Made by a program: the position numbers and the translations under genes. The notes under the pieces were generated by a model that saw only the letters and a program-made list of their open reading frames with translations, did not search any database and was not told where the DNA came from. Shown here in pieces: positions 20,474 to 30,695 of a stretch of DNA of 64,000 nucleotides. Within the stretch, counting starts at the first letter, position 1, and every line of letters begins with the position of its first letter. This stretch comes from Laccaria trichodermophora (lineage: Eukaryota > Basidiomycota > Agaricomycetes > Agaricales > Hydnangiaceae): assembly GCA_018417955.1 (NCBI GenBank), contig JACTVC010000048.1, forward strand, positions 45,153 to 109,152. Reading direction: 5' to 3'.

Positions 20474-21568
20474 TTAATCACGGACGGGAAGCGAAAGGAT
20501 TGGGAACATGGTAGAGTTGAGTGGGGATAAAGTGGAAGTGTAAGGCGTAATATCTCCGGCTTCTCGTTCGACGTAGCCGTTGTTGACTAGAGGTTCTTTG
20601 CTGAAAACGTTGTAACCGGTATAACGTTTCGCGTACGCTGAGAGAAAGGGATGTAAGACGAGACTCCTATCGCCTGACGAGTTCTTTAACTGTAAGAACT
20701 TTGATTGAATGTTTAGTTGCTCACCGTAATTGGCATCCTCCATAATGACGTCTTCGTCAAAGGTAGAGCTACCGATTTCGCTGGATGAGTCGCTAGGCGC
20801 AGAGCTGTCGGTTGAGGAGAGAATGTAAGAGTTATAATTGATGTGCGCTATCATATGGGCCGTCAATTTATGTAGGAATGTAATCTTGGATTGCATACCA
20901 TCAGGTCCTTCGATAAGATGACGGTTAGGGATTTCCAGTCTTGCGACATCCTGAGAAGGAACGTCCCAGTTCCAACCTGAATAAAGACCTAGGTACGCTG
21001 ACTGCTGGCGCGCTGTCCGAATCCATTGGACGGCCTGCCTTCCCATGGTCTGAAAATCAGTGAACCAAGCTTGAATATTCTCTCGCGAAGTGTACCCATA
21101 GAGAGGGTTCATGCAGTCGGGGCTCAAGGTTGATAGAACCGCTGGGCGCTGCATAGCGATGCGGTCGAACTGGAACTGAGGAATGTACGCGCGTTGCGTG
21201 ACGGGTACGAACGGATCGATGGGAATGGAATGTATGGCTGCGTGCGTTATGACACGAGCTATGCGTCGTAAAGCCCACCACAAGGAAGTACCGGTGGCGG
21301 GGTCGAGCGCGTATAGAAGTTGACCAGAGGGAAGAGTGAGAGTGATGAAGTCGTCGGTAGTTAGACGATAGTTAAGTGGGTTGACGTCGTCGACGATGGT
21401 GTTGACAGATTGGAATGGGGTTAAATGGAGGTTAGGTGAAGAGGGCGTATAAAATTCGATAGTTTGCATAATTTGAACTGAGAGGTGATGATGAATTGTT
21501 AAAGAAGAAATTTTTGAATAAAGAAAGGACGCAGTCCTACTGTTTAAATAGCTTTCTAGCTCGTTCAT
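20474..21568 (-). CDS. ORF3, unknown 364-aa protein downstream of integrase
   Basis: An uninterrupted frame between the pol stop and the 3' LTR. Its ATG overlaps the pol TGA as ATGA (21565-21568). I do not recognise the family. Visible traits: a mixed N-terminal half (LTTDDFITLTLPSGQLLYALD, then SLWWALRRIARVITHAA), an aromatic-rich middle (QAWFTDF, YSGWNWDVPS), an acidic serine-rich linker at about residues 251-283 (SSTDSSAPSDSSSE, DEDVIMEDA) and a C-terminal tail with YTGYNVFS. There is no signal peptide and no convincing membrane segment, so it does not look like an envelope protein despite its env-like position. Unlike the pol frame beside it, it carries no stop, which suggests coding constraint or chance in a young copy. 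A captured host gene is possible. Confidence 0.75.
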   Translation of the reverse strand: MNELESYLNSRTASFLYSKISSLTIHHHLSVQIMQTIEFYTPSSPNLHLTPFQSVNTIVDDVNPLNYRLTTDDFITLTLPSGQLLYALDPATGTSLWWALRRIARVITHAAIHSIPIDPFVPVTQRAYIPQFQFDRIAMQRPAVLSTLSPDCMNPLYGYTSRENIQAWFTDFQTMGRQAVQWIRTARQQSAYLGLYSGWNWDVPSQDVARLEIPNRHLIEGPDGMQSKITFLHKLTAHMIAHINYNSYILSSTDSSAPSDSSSEIGSSTFDEDVIMEDANYGEQLNIQSKFLQLKNSSGDRSLVLHPFLSAYAKRYTGYNVFSKEPLVNNGYVEREAGDITPYTSTLSPLNSTMFPILSLPVRD

Positions 21569-22773
21569 TTTGCCTGTTTTGTCCTCTTAGATCTAGATGC
21601 TTTGTTGTTAATCCATTCGCCTAAAACGGCTGGTGCGTTCTTCAAGTTCTGTCTTGGCTCCCAGGTATCTGCCTCCGGTCCATAATCCGTATATCGTACC
21701 CGATAAATGGGTATTCTTTTACCGTTCCTTCCTTTGCACCACGATTCCGCCACAATGCGTTCCACCTGATACTCAGGTAGTTCCTCGAAATTCATTTGTT
21801 TCATCCTAATCTTAGGCCTCTCCCTGAATTCTTCAGGAGATTCCTGGTATCGTTCTAAATGTTCAATGTTGAGTATCGGATGCATTCCGAAGGAAGCAGG
21901 CATACGCAAACGGTAAGACACAGAACTTAGCTTTTGAATAATTTCAAATGGCCCTTCATACTTTGTCAGAAGTTTGTTTCCCCGACCCTTCTCATCGTTG
22001 AGAAGGCCTAAATTCTTCCGATTGATCACGACTTGGTCCCCTTCCTGAAATTCCCAGGTCAGCCTATCCTTATTGTAATGCTTTCTCTGGAAAATCTGAC
22101 CCAAAAGCAAGGCGTCTTGTGCCTTTCCTCGTTCAGCTTCAAACGCTTCTGTCATATGTAGCGCTTTCTCATCAAGCGCCTCGTGTCCTGGTGGATTTTC
22201 AAACGTCTCGTCTCTACTTATCGAATCCGGACTTCTTACCAAGGTAGTTCCAGTTATCGGATGGTAACCTCGCAAAAGATAGGCAGGAGTGAATCCCGTC
22301 GCGGTATGTGGTGAAGAGTTGTATGAGAGAGCGAGAACATCTAACAAATCACTCCAATCATCTCGGTCAGGGCTGACGTACGCGCAGATTGAGATCTCAA
22401 GACCCTGATTCATTACTTCCATCTGCCCATCTGCTTGCGGGTGGTATGATGTCGTCAGGGATCGTTTCATCCCCATTAGACAACAGATCTCTTTCCAAAA
22501 CTCTCCGCGCCAACGCGTGTCTCTGTCAGAAATGATTTGTCGGGGTATTCCAAATTTGGTAATGATGTGTTTGAAAAATAGCTTCGCTGTTTCAACTTCA
22601 TTAATTTTAACTGTCGTAGGAATGAAAATAGCGTACTTCGTGAGCTTGTCTACGATAACTAAAATATTATCAAACCCACTTGATAATGGAAGTTCAGGTA
22701 TAAAATCCATCGTTACGACTTCGAACAGTTGAGAAGGAATTGGTATCGGTTGCAATAAACCTACAGGTGCGTG
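21565..22773 (-). CDS. Chromovirus integrase core and chromodomain (3' part of pol)
   Basis: Open after the TGA at 22774. The DDE core shows VTMDFIPELP (first D), ISDRDTRWRGEFW (second D) and YHPQADGQMEVMNQ (E). The GPY/F-like module (KYEGPFEIIQKLSSVSYRLRMP) and then a C-terminal chromodomain (YQVERIVAESW, IYRVRYTDYGPEADTWEPRQNL) follow at about 21600-21800. The chromodomain directs integration to heterochromatin in chromoviruses. The frame is continuous with 23418-22774. Confidence 0.93.
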   Translation of the reverse strand, partial: HAPVGLLQPIPIPSQLFEVVTMDFIPELPLSSGFDNILVIVDKLTKYAIFIPTTVKINEVETAKLFFKHIITKFGIPRQIISDRDTRWRGEFWKEICCLMGMKRSLTTSYHPQADGQMEVMNQGLEISICAYVSPDRDDWSDLLDVLALSYNSSPHTATGFTPAYLLRGYHPITGTTLVRSPDSISRDETFENPPGHEALDEKALHMTEAFEAERGKAQDALLLGQIFQRKHYNKDRLTWEFQEGDQVVINRKNLGLLNDEKGRGNKLLTKYEGPFEIIQKLSSVSYRLRMPASFGMHPILNIEHLERYQESPEEFRERPKIRMKQMNFEELPEYQVERIVAESWCKGRNGKRIPIYRVRYTDYGPEADTWEPRQNLKNAPAVLGEWINNKASRSKRTKQAK

Positions 22774-23326
22774 TCATCTTGGCTTACTCTTCTGACACAC
22801 ATCACAGGTGTTAACGAAGTTCTTTATTTCCCTAGACATTCGTGGCCAATAGTACGTTGCACTAATTCTATTGTATGTTTTGAAATATCCTCCGTGAGCA
22901 GATTCCGAAATGACATCATGACTTTCAGACATGATTTCGTTCCTCAAATCCTTGGGTACGCACATCCTCGTATTTCCCATACTGTCTTCGAAGTATAGAA
23001 GTCCATTATCAGAATAATGGTACTGGGGAAAAGGTTCGTTATGGTCTTGATCTTCTCTTATCGCCTTCAATACTGATTTAAAATGGGGATCCTTATCATA
23101 TCCTAACTTCCATCTCGTTACTTTGTCTGGGTCAATTCCGACTAAGGTGGAGTAACTTCGTGACGTGCGTTGTAGCGTTTCTACTTCCTCAGACTCTCCG
23201 ACTTGTAATTTCACGGGTACGTACGTCGCTTCCTCCGTTGTTCTTAATTCTGAAACCATGAAATTTGAAGCTACAGTTAATAGTTTCTCCTCAAATTGAG
23301 GTCCCAATTCGTCGAACATATTCCTT
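22774..23326 (-). CDS. Chromovirus integrase zinc-binding domain and linker
   Basis: Same frame as the rest of pol. It ends with the HHCC finger (SHDVISESAHGG, then CDVCQKSKPR) and a TGA at 22774-22776. It begins at the right-hand boundary of the palindromic insertion; deleting the insert plus one 7-bp target copy keeps the frame (885 bp, divisible by three). The first residues of the open frame above 23327 belong to the inserted element, not to pol. Confidence 0.88.
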
Positions 23327-24211
23327 GACTGGTAGCTACCATTTACATCATGTACTCCTGAGCTGTACCATAGGAATTCCTGCTTAGCTGCCGTGAATGA
23401 AATGAAATGAATTTTCATTCATTCATGGCACCTGTTTCATTCTTCATAATTTATTCTGTTTCATTCATTCCTGGCGACTGTTTCATTTTTTTATTTCATT
23501 CCACCATGGCAACTGTTTCATTCTTTGCTTCATTCATTCCTGGCAACTGTTTCATTTTTTTTCTTTCATTCCACCATGGCAACTGTTTCATTCTTTGCTT
23601 CATTCTTACTAGGGCAGTCATTCATTTTCATTTCATTCTTCGCAGGTGCCTATTTCATTGCCAGAGCTGGGAAAATGATTATGTAATTGATGCAAAATAT
23701 TTAAGTGCCTTATTTGGCAACAGCATGCTTATCTTGTTGTGTATTTGAGCCTCAAATGCAAAAGTACCCCCATATGGCCCCCCCACACCATTGCAGTAGG
23801 GCACAACACATATCAGGCATAATTGTATATTATTTCCTTATTTAGATGTGTATTAAAACATTGAAATTGTTGCCTGAAAGAATGAAATGAAAATGAAGTA
23901 ACTGCCTGGAAAGAATGAAATGAAAATTCCATGGCAATGAATGAAAAAAAAAAATGAAACAGTCGCCAGGAATGAATGAAACAGAATAAATTTCATTCTT
24001 GTCAGTAGCAATGAAGAAAAAATTGAAATGAAATGAAATGAAACAAAAAGTACTTCATTCTCAATGGCAATGAATGAGAATTACTTGGAATGAAACAGGT
24101 GCCGTGAATGAATGAAAATTCATTTCATTTCATTCATGGCAGCCAAGCAGGAACTTCTATGGTACATGCCAGGTTTTACATGATGTAAATGGCAGCTACT
24201 AGTGATTCCTT
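23320..24211. mobile_element. 878-bp palindromic element inserted in pol
   Basis: Element 23327-24204 has inverted ends (G/C)ACT(G/A)GTAGCT(A/G)CCATTTACATCATGTA, flanked by the 7-bp duplication ATTCCTT (23320-23326, 24205-24211). The interior is a run of TTCATTC/GAATGAA and GGCAACTGTTTCATT repeats arranged as a near-palindrome. No transposase. CACT ends and a 7-bp duplication resemble the 9.7-kb element at 6228-15950. Confidence 0.88.
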
Positions 24212-27200
24212 AGCGGATCCTCCTTCAACTTCAAACTTAACGACGCGACGTCGACATTTGCTGGTCCCTCCTGAACAGGTTGGCATCTCCTTAGTTGGGA
24301 AATCGGGTCAACATTCGAGTGTACTCGACCAGCGCGATGCACGATCTTCATATTTGGGAATGCCGAAAATATCAATCCCCAGGTAAGTAGCCTTCAATTG
24401 ACATTTTGAAACGTCTTACTCCACGTTAGAGCAGCGTGATCAGTTATTGCGAGAATTTTTTCTCCTTCCAGGTATGGTTGAAATTTGATTAATCCTTCCT
24501 TCAATGCTAATGCCTCCCTTTCCGTGGGTGAATAATTCCTTTCAGCTGATTGTAATACCCGAGACCAGTAAGCGACTACACGTTCAACGTGAACCGTTGT
24601 GTCGTCAAAATTCTCTTCCCACTGGCCGACCTGGGGTACATCCGTTCCTTCTTTATCGAGACTGGTAACTAAATTCGGTACTGATTCACCTTTCTCAAAA
24701 GCCTTTTCCAATCTTTCGTAAATCTTGGTTCCTTTCAGATCTCCTATTCTTATAGGTTGAACTTGTTGAAGAATCGCCGCTACGGCGAAATCACAAGCGT
24801 CTGAATAAATTTGATATGGTAGTCTAGCTATTGCATGAGCTCTCACCGGTGCTTCCGTGAGAACCTGCTTGCATAAATCGTAAGCTGTCTGTTCCTCCTT
24901 TCCCCAAGTCCACTTATTTTCCTTCTTTAAAAGTTGAAACAAAGGGTGTGCGATCCAAGCATAAAAGGGGACGTAGGACGAAAAGTAAACCATCATTCCT
25001 AGAAACATCTGCAGATCATGTACGTTCCTTGGATTTTCAAGTTGTACTATAGCGTCCACCTTTTCTTTGTGTGTCGATAATCCTAGTCGAGAAACTTTCT
25101 GACCTAATAGCATTATTGACTGATAACCGAAGTGGCACTTGGAAGGGGAAAGGGTTATTTCCGCAGACTTAATTGCTCCTAATACCTTTTCCACATGCGA
25201 ACAGTGCTCTTCGAAAGTTTTAGAGAAAATTACAATGTCATCTATGTAGACCAATGCAAAAATCCATAAAAAGGGAGCAAGGACTCTCTGCATTACTCAT
25301 TGAAAAACCGCGGGACCGTTTCGATATCCAAAGGGCATTCTCTTAAATTGAAATAATCCTCGATGACAACGAAATGCTAGTTTCTCGCGATCCTCCGGTG
25401 CGATACTAAGCTGTGTGAATCCCGCAAGTGCATCCAGTGTCGATAGATATTGACTCCCTTCTAGTGACTGTAGAATTTCATCCTGTCTTGGTAGGGGAAA
25501 CTCGTCAGGTATTACTTTCTCGTTAAGGCGTCTGAGGTCGATTACCATGTGAGGTTTGCCATTCCTGTATGCGATGAACACTGGAGCTCCCCAAGGGCTT
25601 CTAGACGGTTCGATAACATCCAGACTTAGCCACGAATCCATTTGTTTATCGATGACTTCTCGGTTTACTGGAGACGCGTGAAAGGGAGGAATGGATATAG
25701 GTTTGGTATTCGGAGCTAACGGGATTCTTACCTCCTCTGCGTAGCTTCCCAAACAACCATCTATTCCAAACACCTCTTTATGTTTGATTAGAATACGCTG
25801 TATTTCCTGAGATTGACTTTGTGTAAGGTTAGAAGAAATATCGATTTCTTGTAGCAACTTGCCTTCGGGAACAATCTCTTCTGGCATCTCAGCTGTCTTT
25901 GGTCCACCCTCCACAGGGCATTCAGCTAAGGGATCCTCTCCTGAATACTTGAGTCGTGACGGATCCAGAATTTCCCGTACCTGGCTCTTACCGGTACGTG
26001 TTGTGGTGCTGACTTGTGGAGTGATTTTCGAAGTTGTCGGGGTAGGCTGATTTTGGACCAACATTTGGATTAACCGTACTCTCCTTTCGGCGTCTTGTTT
26101 CTGTATACTTGTAATATGATCCTTCTTGTCCAGCCATGATGACGGATTCTTAGCCATTCCTAATACTTGTCCTGCTGGGATTGTGATGGGATTCTTTGAA
26201 AAGTTTGAGACGAAGACTCTACCATCATCACGATCAACCAACGTGTCTGTAACTCCATATAATTCTTCTGTGTTTCCATTGGACATAAAAGATCTCTCGA
26301 CGAAAACGGTGGATGTCGGGTCATCAAAATCAGCATTCACTTGTACTAATTTCGATGATTCTGGAGGTATGGTTACTTGACATTTCGATCGTACTTGTCA
26401 TTCGGCCTGTTGACGCTTGACACGCTTCTTCTGAGTTTGAGATTTCCGGTGAGCCTTGGACTTCAAAACTCGACTAGTAACATCGGACCTAACTCTCACC
26501 TTGAACGTGTGTCCGTCTTCATCTAGGAAGGGCGTACTTAGGGAATTGTGAACTTTGACTGACCTTCCTGACGATCCAAACTTCAAAGTGGTTTCTCCTT
26601 CGTCCCGAATGACTGATATGGAATACTGGTCAGCGAAATCATTGCCTAAGATGAAATCAGCTGACATTCCTTTCACCACGTACGCTTCAACGTTTATTTG
26701 AACGGGTCCTTGGGGCGTCCTAAAGATTAGATCACATATTACATACCCAGTGATGATGGCTTTACCAGTTACTTGTATTAGTTTGATCCGTTGACCCACG
26801 CGAACCTTGGGTGCTTTTAACATCTGATCAAGCGTCTTTTGTGATATCAGGGTTATATCTGATCCGGAGTCAATGATCACCGGGATCGGTTTGGTGTCTA
26901 ATCCATTTATCGACGCATACGCTTCAGTTACTTTAGCGCCTAAGAACGAACATCCGGGTGGCTGAGCCAAATGCTTACGAAGCTCTATGAGTTCGCCACT
27001 GTCCGATTCCCTTACTTGGGTAGCTAACGTAGTAGACTGAATCTCGCGTGCTAATTTCCTTCTTGTTTTCCGATTAATGTCAGGCGGCTTCCGTTTAACG
27101 ACGAACTCTGAAGATAGACAAGGGGCTGTTGAATATGGGTTCTTCAAATCTTTCTCCCAATCAGCTCCTACACTGTAGTTTTTACTATGAAACTCCCCCC

Positions 27201-27285
27201 CCAGCGAAGACAGATCCTTCACTGAGAGGGTCCTTGAAAATCCAACTTGTCCAAAGGATCCAAATTCTCGTCTATAGTATTGTCG
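24212..27285 (-). CDS. Chromovirus protease, RT and RNase H (5' part of pol)
   Basis: One reading frame from about 27285 to 24212. Protease: VIIDSGSDITLIS (aspartic DSG) near 26880. RT: MVIDLRRLNEKV, LDALAGFTQL and ALVYIDDIVIFSKT (YIDD near 25240). RNase H: YSDACDFAV, REALALKEG and TDHAALTW. The frame is in -1 relation to gag and overlaps it by about 66 nt, which fits ribosomal frameshifting, though I see no canonical slippery heptamer. In-frame TGA codons occur at 26398-26400, 25297-25299 and 24394-24396. The last two interrupt conserved arginines in the relic copy, so they look like CGA to TGA mutations. Confidence 0.92.
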
Positions 27286-29561
27286 TCACTGAAGGTCTCG
27301 TAATAGAGGTCGTCATACCTGTCTTGCGCTTCTTTCTCATCCTCCTGAAGAGTTACTGAGTTAACTCGAGCCGACCTTTCCCCTTTGCGTGCGTATTTAC
27401 AATCTCGGTCCCAATGTTTATTGCTCCCACAATGACGGCAAGGTCTAGCTCCCTTCTCTTCTGGAGTCCCTCGCGGCGAAACATTTGAATCATCCTTGGG
27501 GAATTGTGGTTTAGAAGTGTTTCGTGTCCATCCTACCAAGTTAACATTTGCCCATTGCGTCCTGAACGGATTGAATGAACTCTTCGGCTGTGTGTCTTTA
27601 TTATAATACAGATTCTTGGCGGGAGGTAAAACTTCGTTACCTGTTCTCATGAGAGAGTCTTTGTGAAATTTAACTGCTAACTGGAATTCTTCGAGGGACT
27701 GATATAAATGTGGCGTAACGATTGGATTCCAGTAGGAGGGGACACCCTCCATGATTTCATTGATCAATTTGCTATCCGTATAATTGTAAACGAACTGTAA
27801 TAGTTCTAGTTTACGGATAACATACTCACTGGGCAGTTCTCGTCCATTTCCTACATCCCAATAAGTCGCCTTATTTGCTCGCGCCTTCTGCTTGTCAAAA
27901 AATGCGTGATTCATGTAATATTCACCAATCGCAGTTCGTAGGGTTCCCCAATTGGTTTCTATCCATTCTCTAGTCTCTGTGCCCTGACTATAATACCAGG
28001 TTTCTGCACTTCCCGTGAGTTGAGTTGGAACGAGCATACCTAGCTGCCTGAAAACTATATCCGACCTCCTCGCTAAACTGTTCAACTTCAAAAACCATCG
28101 TCTAAGAGTGTCGGCATTTCCATCCCAAGTGGGTATCGCTTCCATCTTCAGCTTCACGTCAAATTGCGGTTCGACTGGGGTTTTCTGAGAAGTTACGGTG
28201 GTAGACTCTCCTGGATTCGACTGTCTTTCAAACGGATTTCGACGCGGTTGTTGTGGAAGTTGCAGATTACGCGGAGGTCCATTTCCTCCCTCATCGTCGC
28301 TGTCGTCTCCGTCTGAGCCTCCAGGACCTGGTGCTCCTCCTGCATGATTCCTATTAACCTGCCTTACCGGTGTTGTTGGAGATGGACTACTGACCGTAAG
28401 TCGTCCTGTCTGGCTGTTCTTCTTTGAGTCCTTGAATCCAAGCAATTCCCGGAGTGCCTTGGAAGATGTGTTCTGAGTGGGATGTCTGAAGATCGAAGAA
28501 TTAACATTTCCGGGCGTACGAAAGGTGTAGCTTAATGTTGGCGGCCGTTGAAATCTCGATATGCTATCCGCTTCCCCTGGCGCGAAGACTGGTGCCGCGA
28601 GTACTGGGCTAGCTGGAATAACCGGTGAGCGTTCTCCTAGTGACTCAGCTGGCGTACCTAAAGGTGTAATCCCTGGTTTAGGTCTCGTTTCCTTTCTGGT
28701 GTCTGGAAAGTCATGATGATCGCTGAGGTAAGTTAAAAAATTCTCCACCTCTCGTCGATAACAAGCTCCTAAAATTTCAAAATCATTAGCATTCCAAAAC
28801 TCATCGGTGTTTCCGGTCAAACCCCATCGTGGAATACTCGGAATTCCATATCCAGCCATGATTAAATCTTCTTCCGCCTGTTCTCGACGCATTCTCAATC
28901 GCTGGTTCAGGCTTACTAAAATAATCCTTTGTAGGGCGAAACCAATCCGTTCCTCGTCCTTGAAACAATACAGGTTGGTAAGTAACTCGTTTAAAATTCC
29001 CAACTCCTCGGTAAAAGCTTTCTTACGATTTCTGGACATATTCTTTCCAGGATAGTTGGATATGGATCGTCGAAGGCTAGTTTCCCCGAATCTTAATGCT
29101 TGAAGGTGACGTCCTCCCGTAGAAAATACTTTTTCGGATTTCTTTAGCCCTTTTTCCATATCCCCGTAAGAGGAAAAGGCTTTACAGCTGGGAAATTCGA
29201 TAGTAATTTCAGAATATGCACTTCGATCGGGAGGGAGATCACTTGCTCGATAAGGACCGCCCAATTCGGTCAGTTCTCCGAATTCCACCAGACCAAGACT
29301 GTAATCAGACTTTACGTCGTCTTCCTCCTGGTCCGCAGGGTTCCCGAAAAATTCAACGCGTTGTCCACCACTTGGCGCGCTTTCCGATATCGGCCTTGCT
29401 TCGTCGTCTCCCATTTCTGGAACAGTGTTTGTCAGTAGTGCCACCTGAGGGATTGACGACGTGACACCTGGTGTAGTACTCGTGTTGCTCGCCATACCAG
29501 CTGACTGTGAGTTATTTGTTTTACATCCGGTCTTCCTTGTGCCTTCGTTATTGTTAGCCAT
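27219..29561 (-). CDS. Chromovirus Gag polyprotein
   Basis: 780 aa, intact. The N-terminal third is low in recognisable domains, with an acidic Gly/Asp linker (GGSDGDDSDDEGGNGPPR) near residues 410-430. The capsid region lies at about 470-680 (TWDGNADTLRRWFLKLN, YYMNHAFFDKQKARA, LINEIMEGVPSYWNP). A CCHC zinc knuckle CRHCGSNKHWDRDC is near residue 710. Size is large for a Ty3/Gypsy gag because of the extended N terminus. The start is the first ATG after the putative primer-binding site. Confidence 0.93.
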   Translation of the reverse strand: MANNNEGTRKTGCKTNNSQSAGMASNTSTTPGVTSSIPQVALLTNTVPEMGDDEARPISESAPSGGQRVEFFGNPADQEEDDVKSDYSLGLVEFGELTELGGPYRASDLPPDRSAYSEITIEFPSCKAFSSYGDMEKGLKKSEKVFSTGGRHLQALRFGETSLRRSISNYPGKNMSRNRKKAFTEELGILNELLTNLYCFKDEERIGFALQRIILVSLNQRLRMRREQAEEDLIMAGYGIPSIPRWGLTGNTDEFWNANDFEILGACYRREVENFLTYLSDHHDFPDTRKETRPKPGITPLGTPAESLGERSPVIPASPVLAAPVFAPGEADSISRFQRPPTLSYTFRTPGNVNSSIFRHPTQNTSSKALRELLGFKDSKKNSQTGRLTVSSPSPTTPVRQVNRNHAGGAPGPGGSDGDDSDDEGGNGPPRNLQLPQQPRRNPFERQSNPGESTTVTSQKTPVEPQFDVKLKMEAIPTWDGNADTLRRWFLKLNSLARRSDIVFRQLGMLVPTQLTGSAETWYYSQGTETREWIETNWGTLRTAIGEYYMNHAFFDKQKARANKATYWDVGNGRELPSEYVIRKLELLQFVYNYTDSKLINEIMEGVPSYWNPIVTPHLYQSLEEFQLAVKFHKDSLMRTGNEVLPPAKNLYYNKDTQPKSSFNPFRTQWANVNLVGWTRNTSKPQFPKDDSNVSPRGTPEEKGARPCRHCGSNKHWDRDCKYARKGERSARVNSVTLQEDEKEAQDRYDDLYYETFSDDNTIDENLDPLDKLDFQGPSQ

Positions 29562-29816
29562 CAGAGTAGATACAATTTGAATTTCAAGAGATACGCGTTA
29601 CCGATGATGACGTGTTTGATGGTTACTGAAAATGATTGGATGATTGGCGTAAGTCGTGGGTGTAGGGAACGAAAATGTGTTCCGATGATACAGATCCGTT
29701 TAGATTAAGGGTGGTTCGTGGGCGTAGAAATCGGAGAATGTGCCCCGTCGATTCGGAAGTAACTTGTGAACCTGACGAAGGGGTCAGTGATAAGAAGTCT
29801 CATGCTTGTTAGGGAA

Positions 29817-29836
29817 GTTCCCAATGTGTCCACCAA
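29817..29836 (-). promoter_or_regulatory. Putative primer-binding site
   Basis: Directly inside the 5' LTR the minus strand reads TTGGTGGACACATTGGGAAC. TGG at this position fits pairing with the CCA end of a tRNA primer; I cannot name the tRNA. Confidence 0.55.
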
Positions 29837-30545
29837 TGTTAGAGTTCACGGCTCTACATTGGTGTATTCCTATGAATACAAAATCAGTAGTTAGTCGTAT
29901 TCTGAAAACGTTACCTGAGTTTGAGAGCCGAATGTGTCACACGAAGAATAGAAGATGTAGAGGGCGAATATTCCTAAAAGCGTAGAGAGTCTTGATTATC
30001 CGATAGCGGCGTCACTTGATGATCGAGACGTTAGCGCATAGCTTTAACGGTCGATCAGAGTCGGTTGATAGCGCTCAGCTTTATCAACTTACTCAAGAGA
30101 TGCTGCTTAGTCCTAAGAACTTAAGTCAAGTCAAATTGGGATAAAAGGTAAGAATGAATCTTACTTCTTACATTTCATCTAATTTAAATACAAGTGGAAT
30201 GTAGTGTAGAAGTATCCAGATCCTTCCTATTCCTGCTACGACGTTCCTTCAAATTCCTTACCAAACATTATCTAACACAAGGGTGTTTGGTTAGACCTGT
30301 AATCCTAACAGGACTTGTAATCCTAACAAATACAAAGCGCATGACGCGCGAATACAATTCATGTTTGAACGCGTTAGACGCGTTAAGTAGAATGACAACG
30401 GAATACAACTACTTTAAGAAATAGTGAAACGGAATACAACTAGAAAAGAGCTAGTCAGAGAATACAACAATGAGATATTGGTGAGGTTGTCAGGTAGCGA
30501 GAATGAAAGGATAAGAAGACTAGTGATAACTTGAGTACCCTAACA
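29837..30545 (-). repeat. 5' LTR of the chromovirus (709 bp)
   Basis: Direct repeat of 19758-20438 with about eight differences, all transitions and mostly CG versus TG/CA, plus 28 extra bases at 30058-30085 flanked by ATC repeats. Confidence 0.95.
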
Positions 30546-30695
30546 GGTGCTGCTGATGCATCTAGCATTGCTACAGGGCCCCAAATATAGATTTTCGAAG
30601 CTTATATACTAAATTTTTTCAAGGCCTGCCAGAGGTCCCCCCCCCCACCTACCTCAGGTCACAGGTCGACATCCTGGAGCCCCCTTGGTTTGTCC

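Larger units (their letters stand above)
19758..30545 (-). mobile_element. Near-complete Ty3/Gypsy chromovirus with an extra 3' ORF
   Basis: Full-length LTR retrotransposon on the minus strand with TG...CA LTRs (ends TGTTAG/CTAACA) and a 5-bp target duplication GGTGC (19753-19757 and 30546-30550). Order from the 5' LTR: gag, protease, RT, RNase H, integrase with chromodomain, then ORF3. Pol is one frame carrying four in-frame TGA codons and an 878-bp palindromic insertion of a DNA element. LTRs differ by only about eight transitions and a 28-bp indel, so the insertion is young. Element length is 10,788 bp including the insert. Confidence 0.95.
19403..30687. mobile_element. hAT-like element (~0.5 kb) carrying the chromovirus
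   Basis: Termini CAAGGGGGCC (19403) and its inverse CCCCCTTG (ending 30687) are flanked by the 8-bp duplication GTTTGTCC (19395-19402 and 30688-30695), which lies inside the transposon-D fragment. Without the chromovirus the element is about 490 bp and non-coding. TSD size and YARNG-type ends fit the hAT superfamily. Confidence 0.8.

Noticed and set aside
20474..21568. ORF3 as an envelope gene
   Set aside because: No signal peptide, fusion-like segment or transmembrane helix is visible; only its position is env-like.
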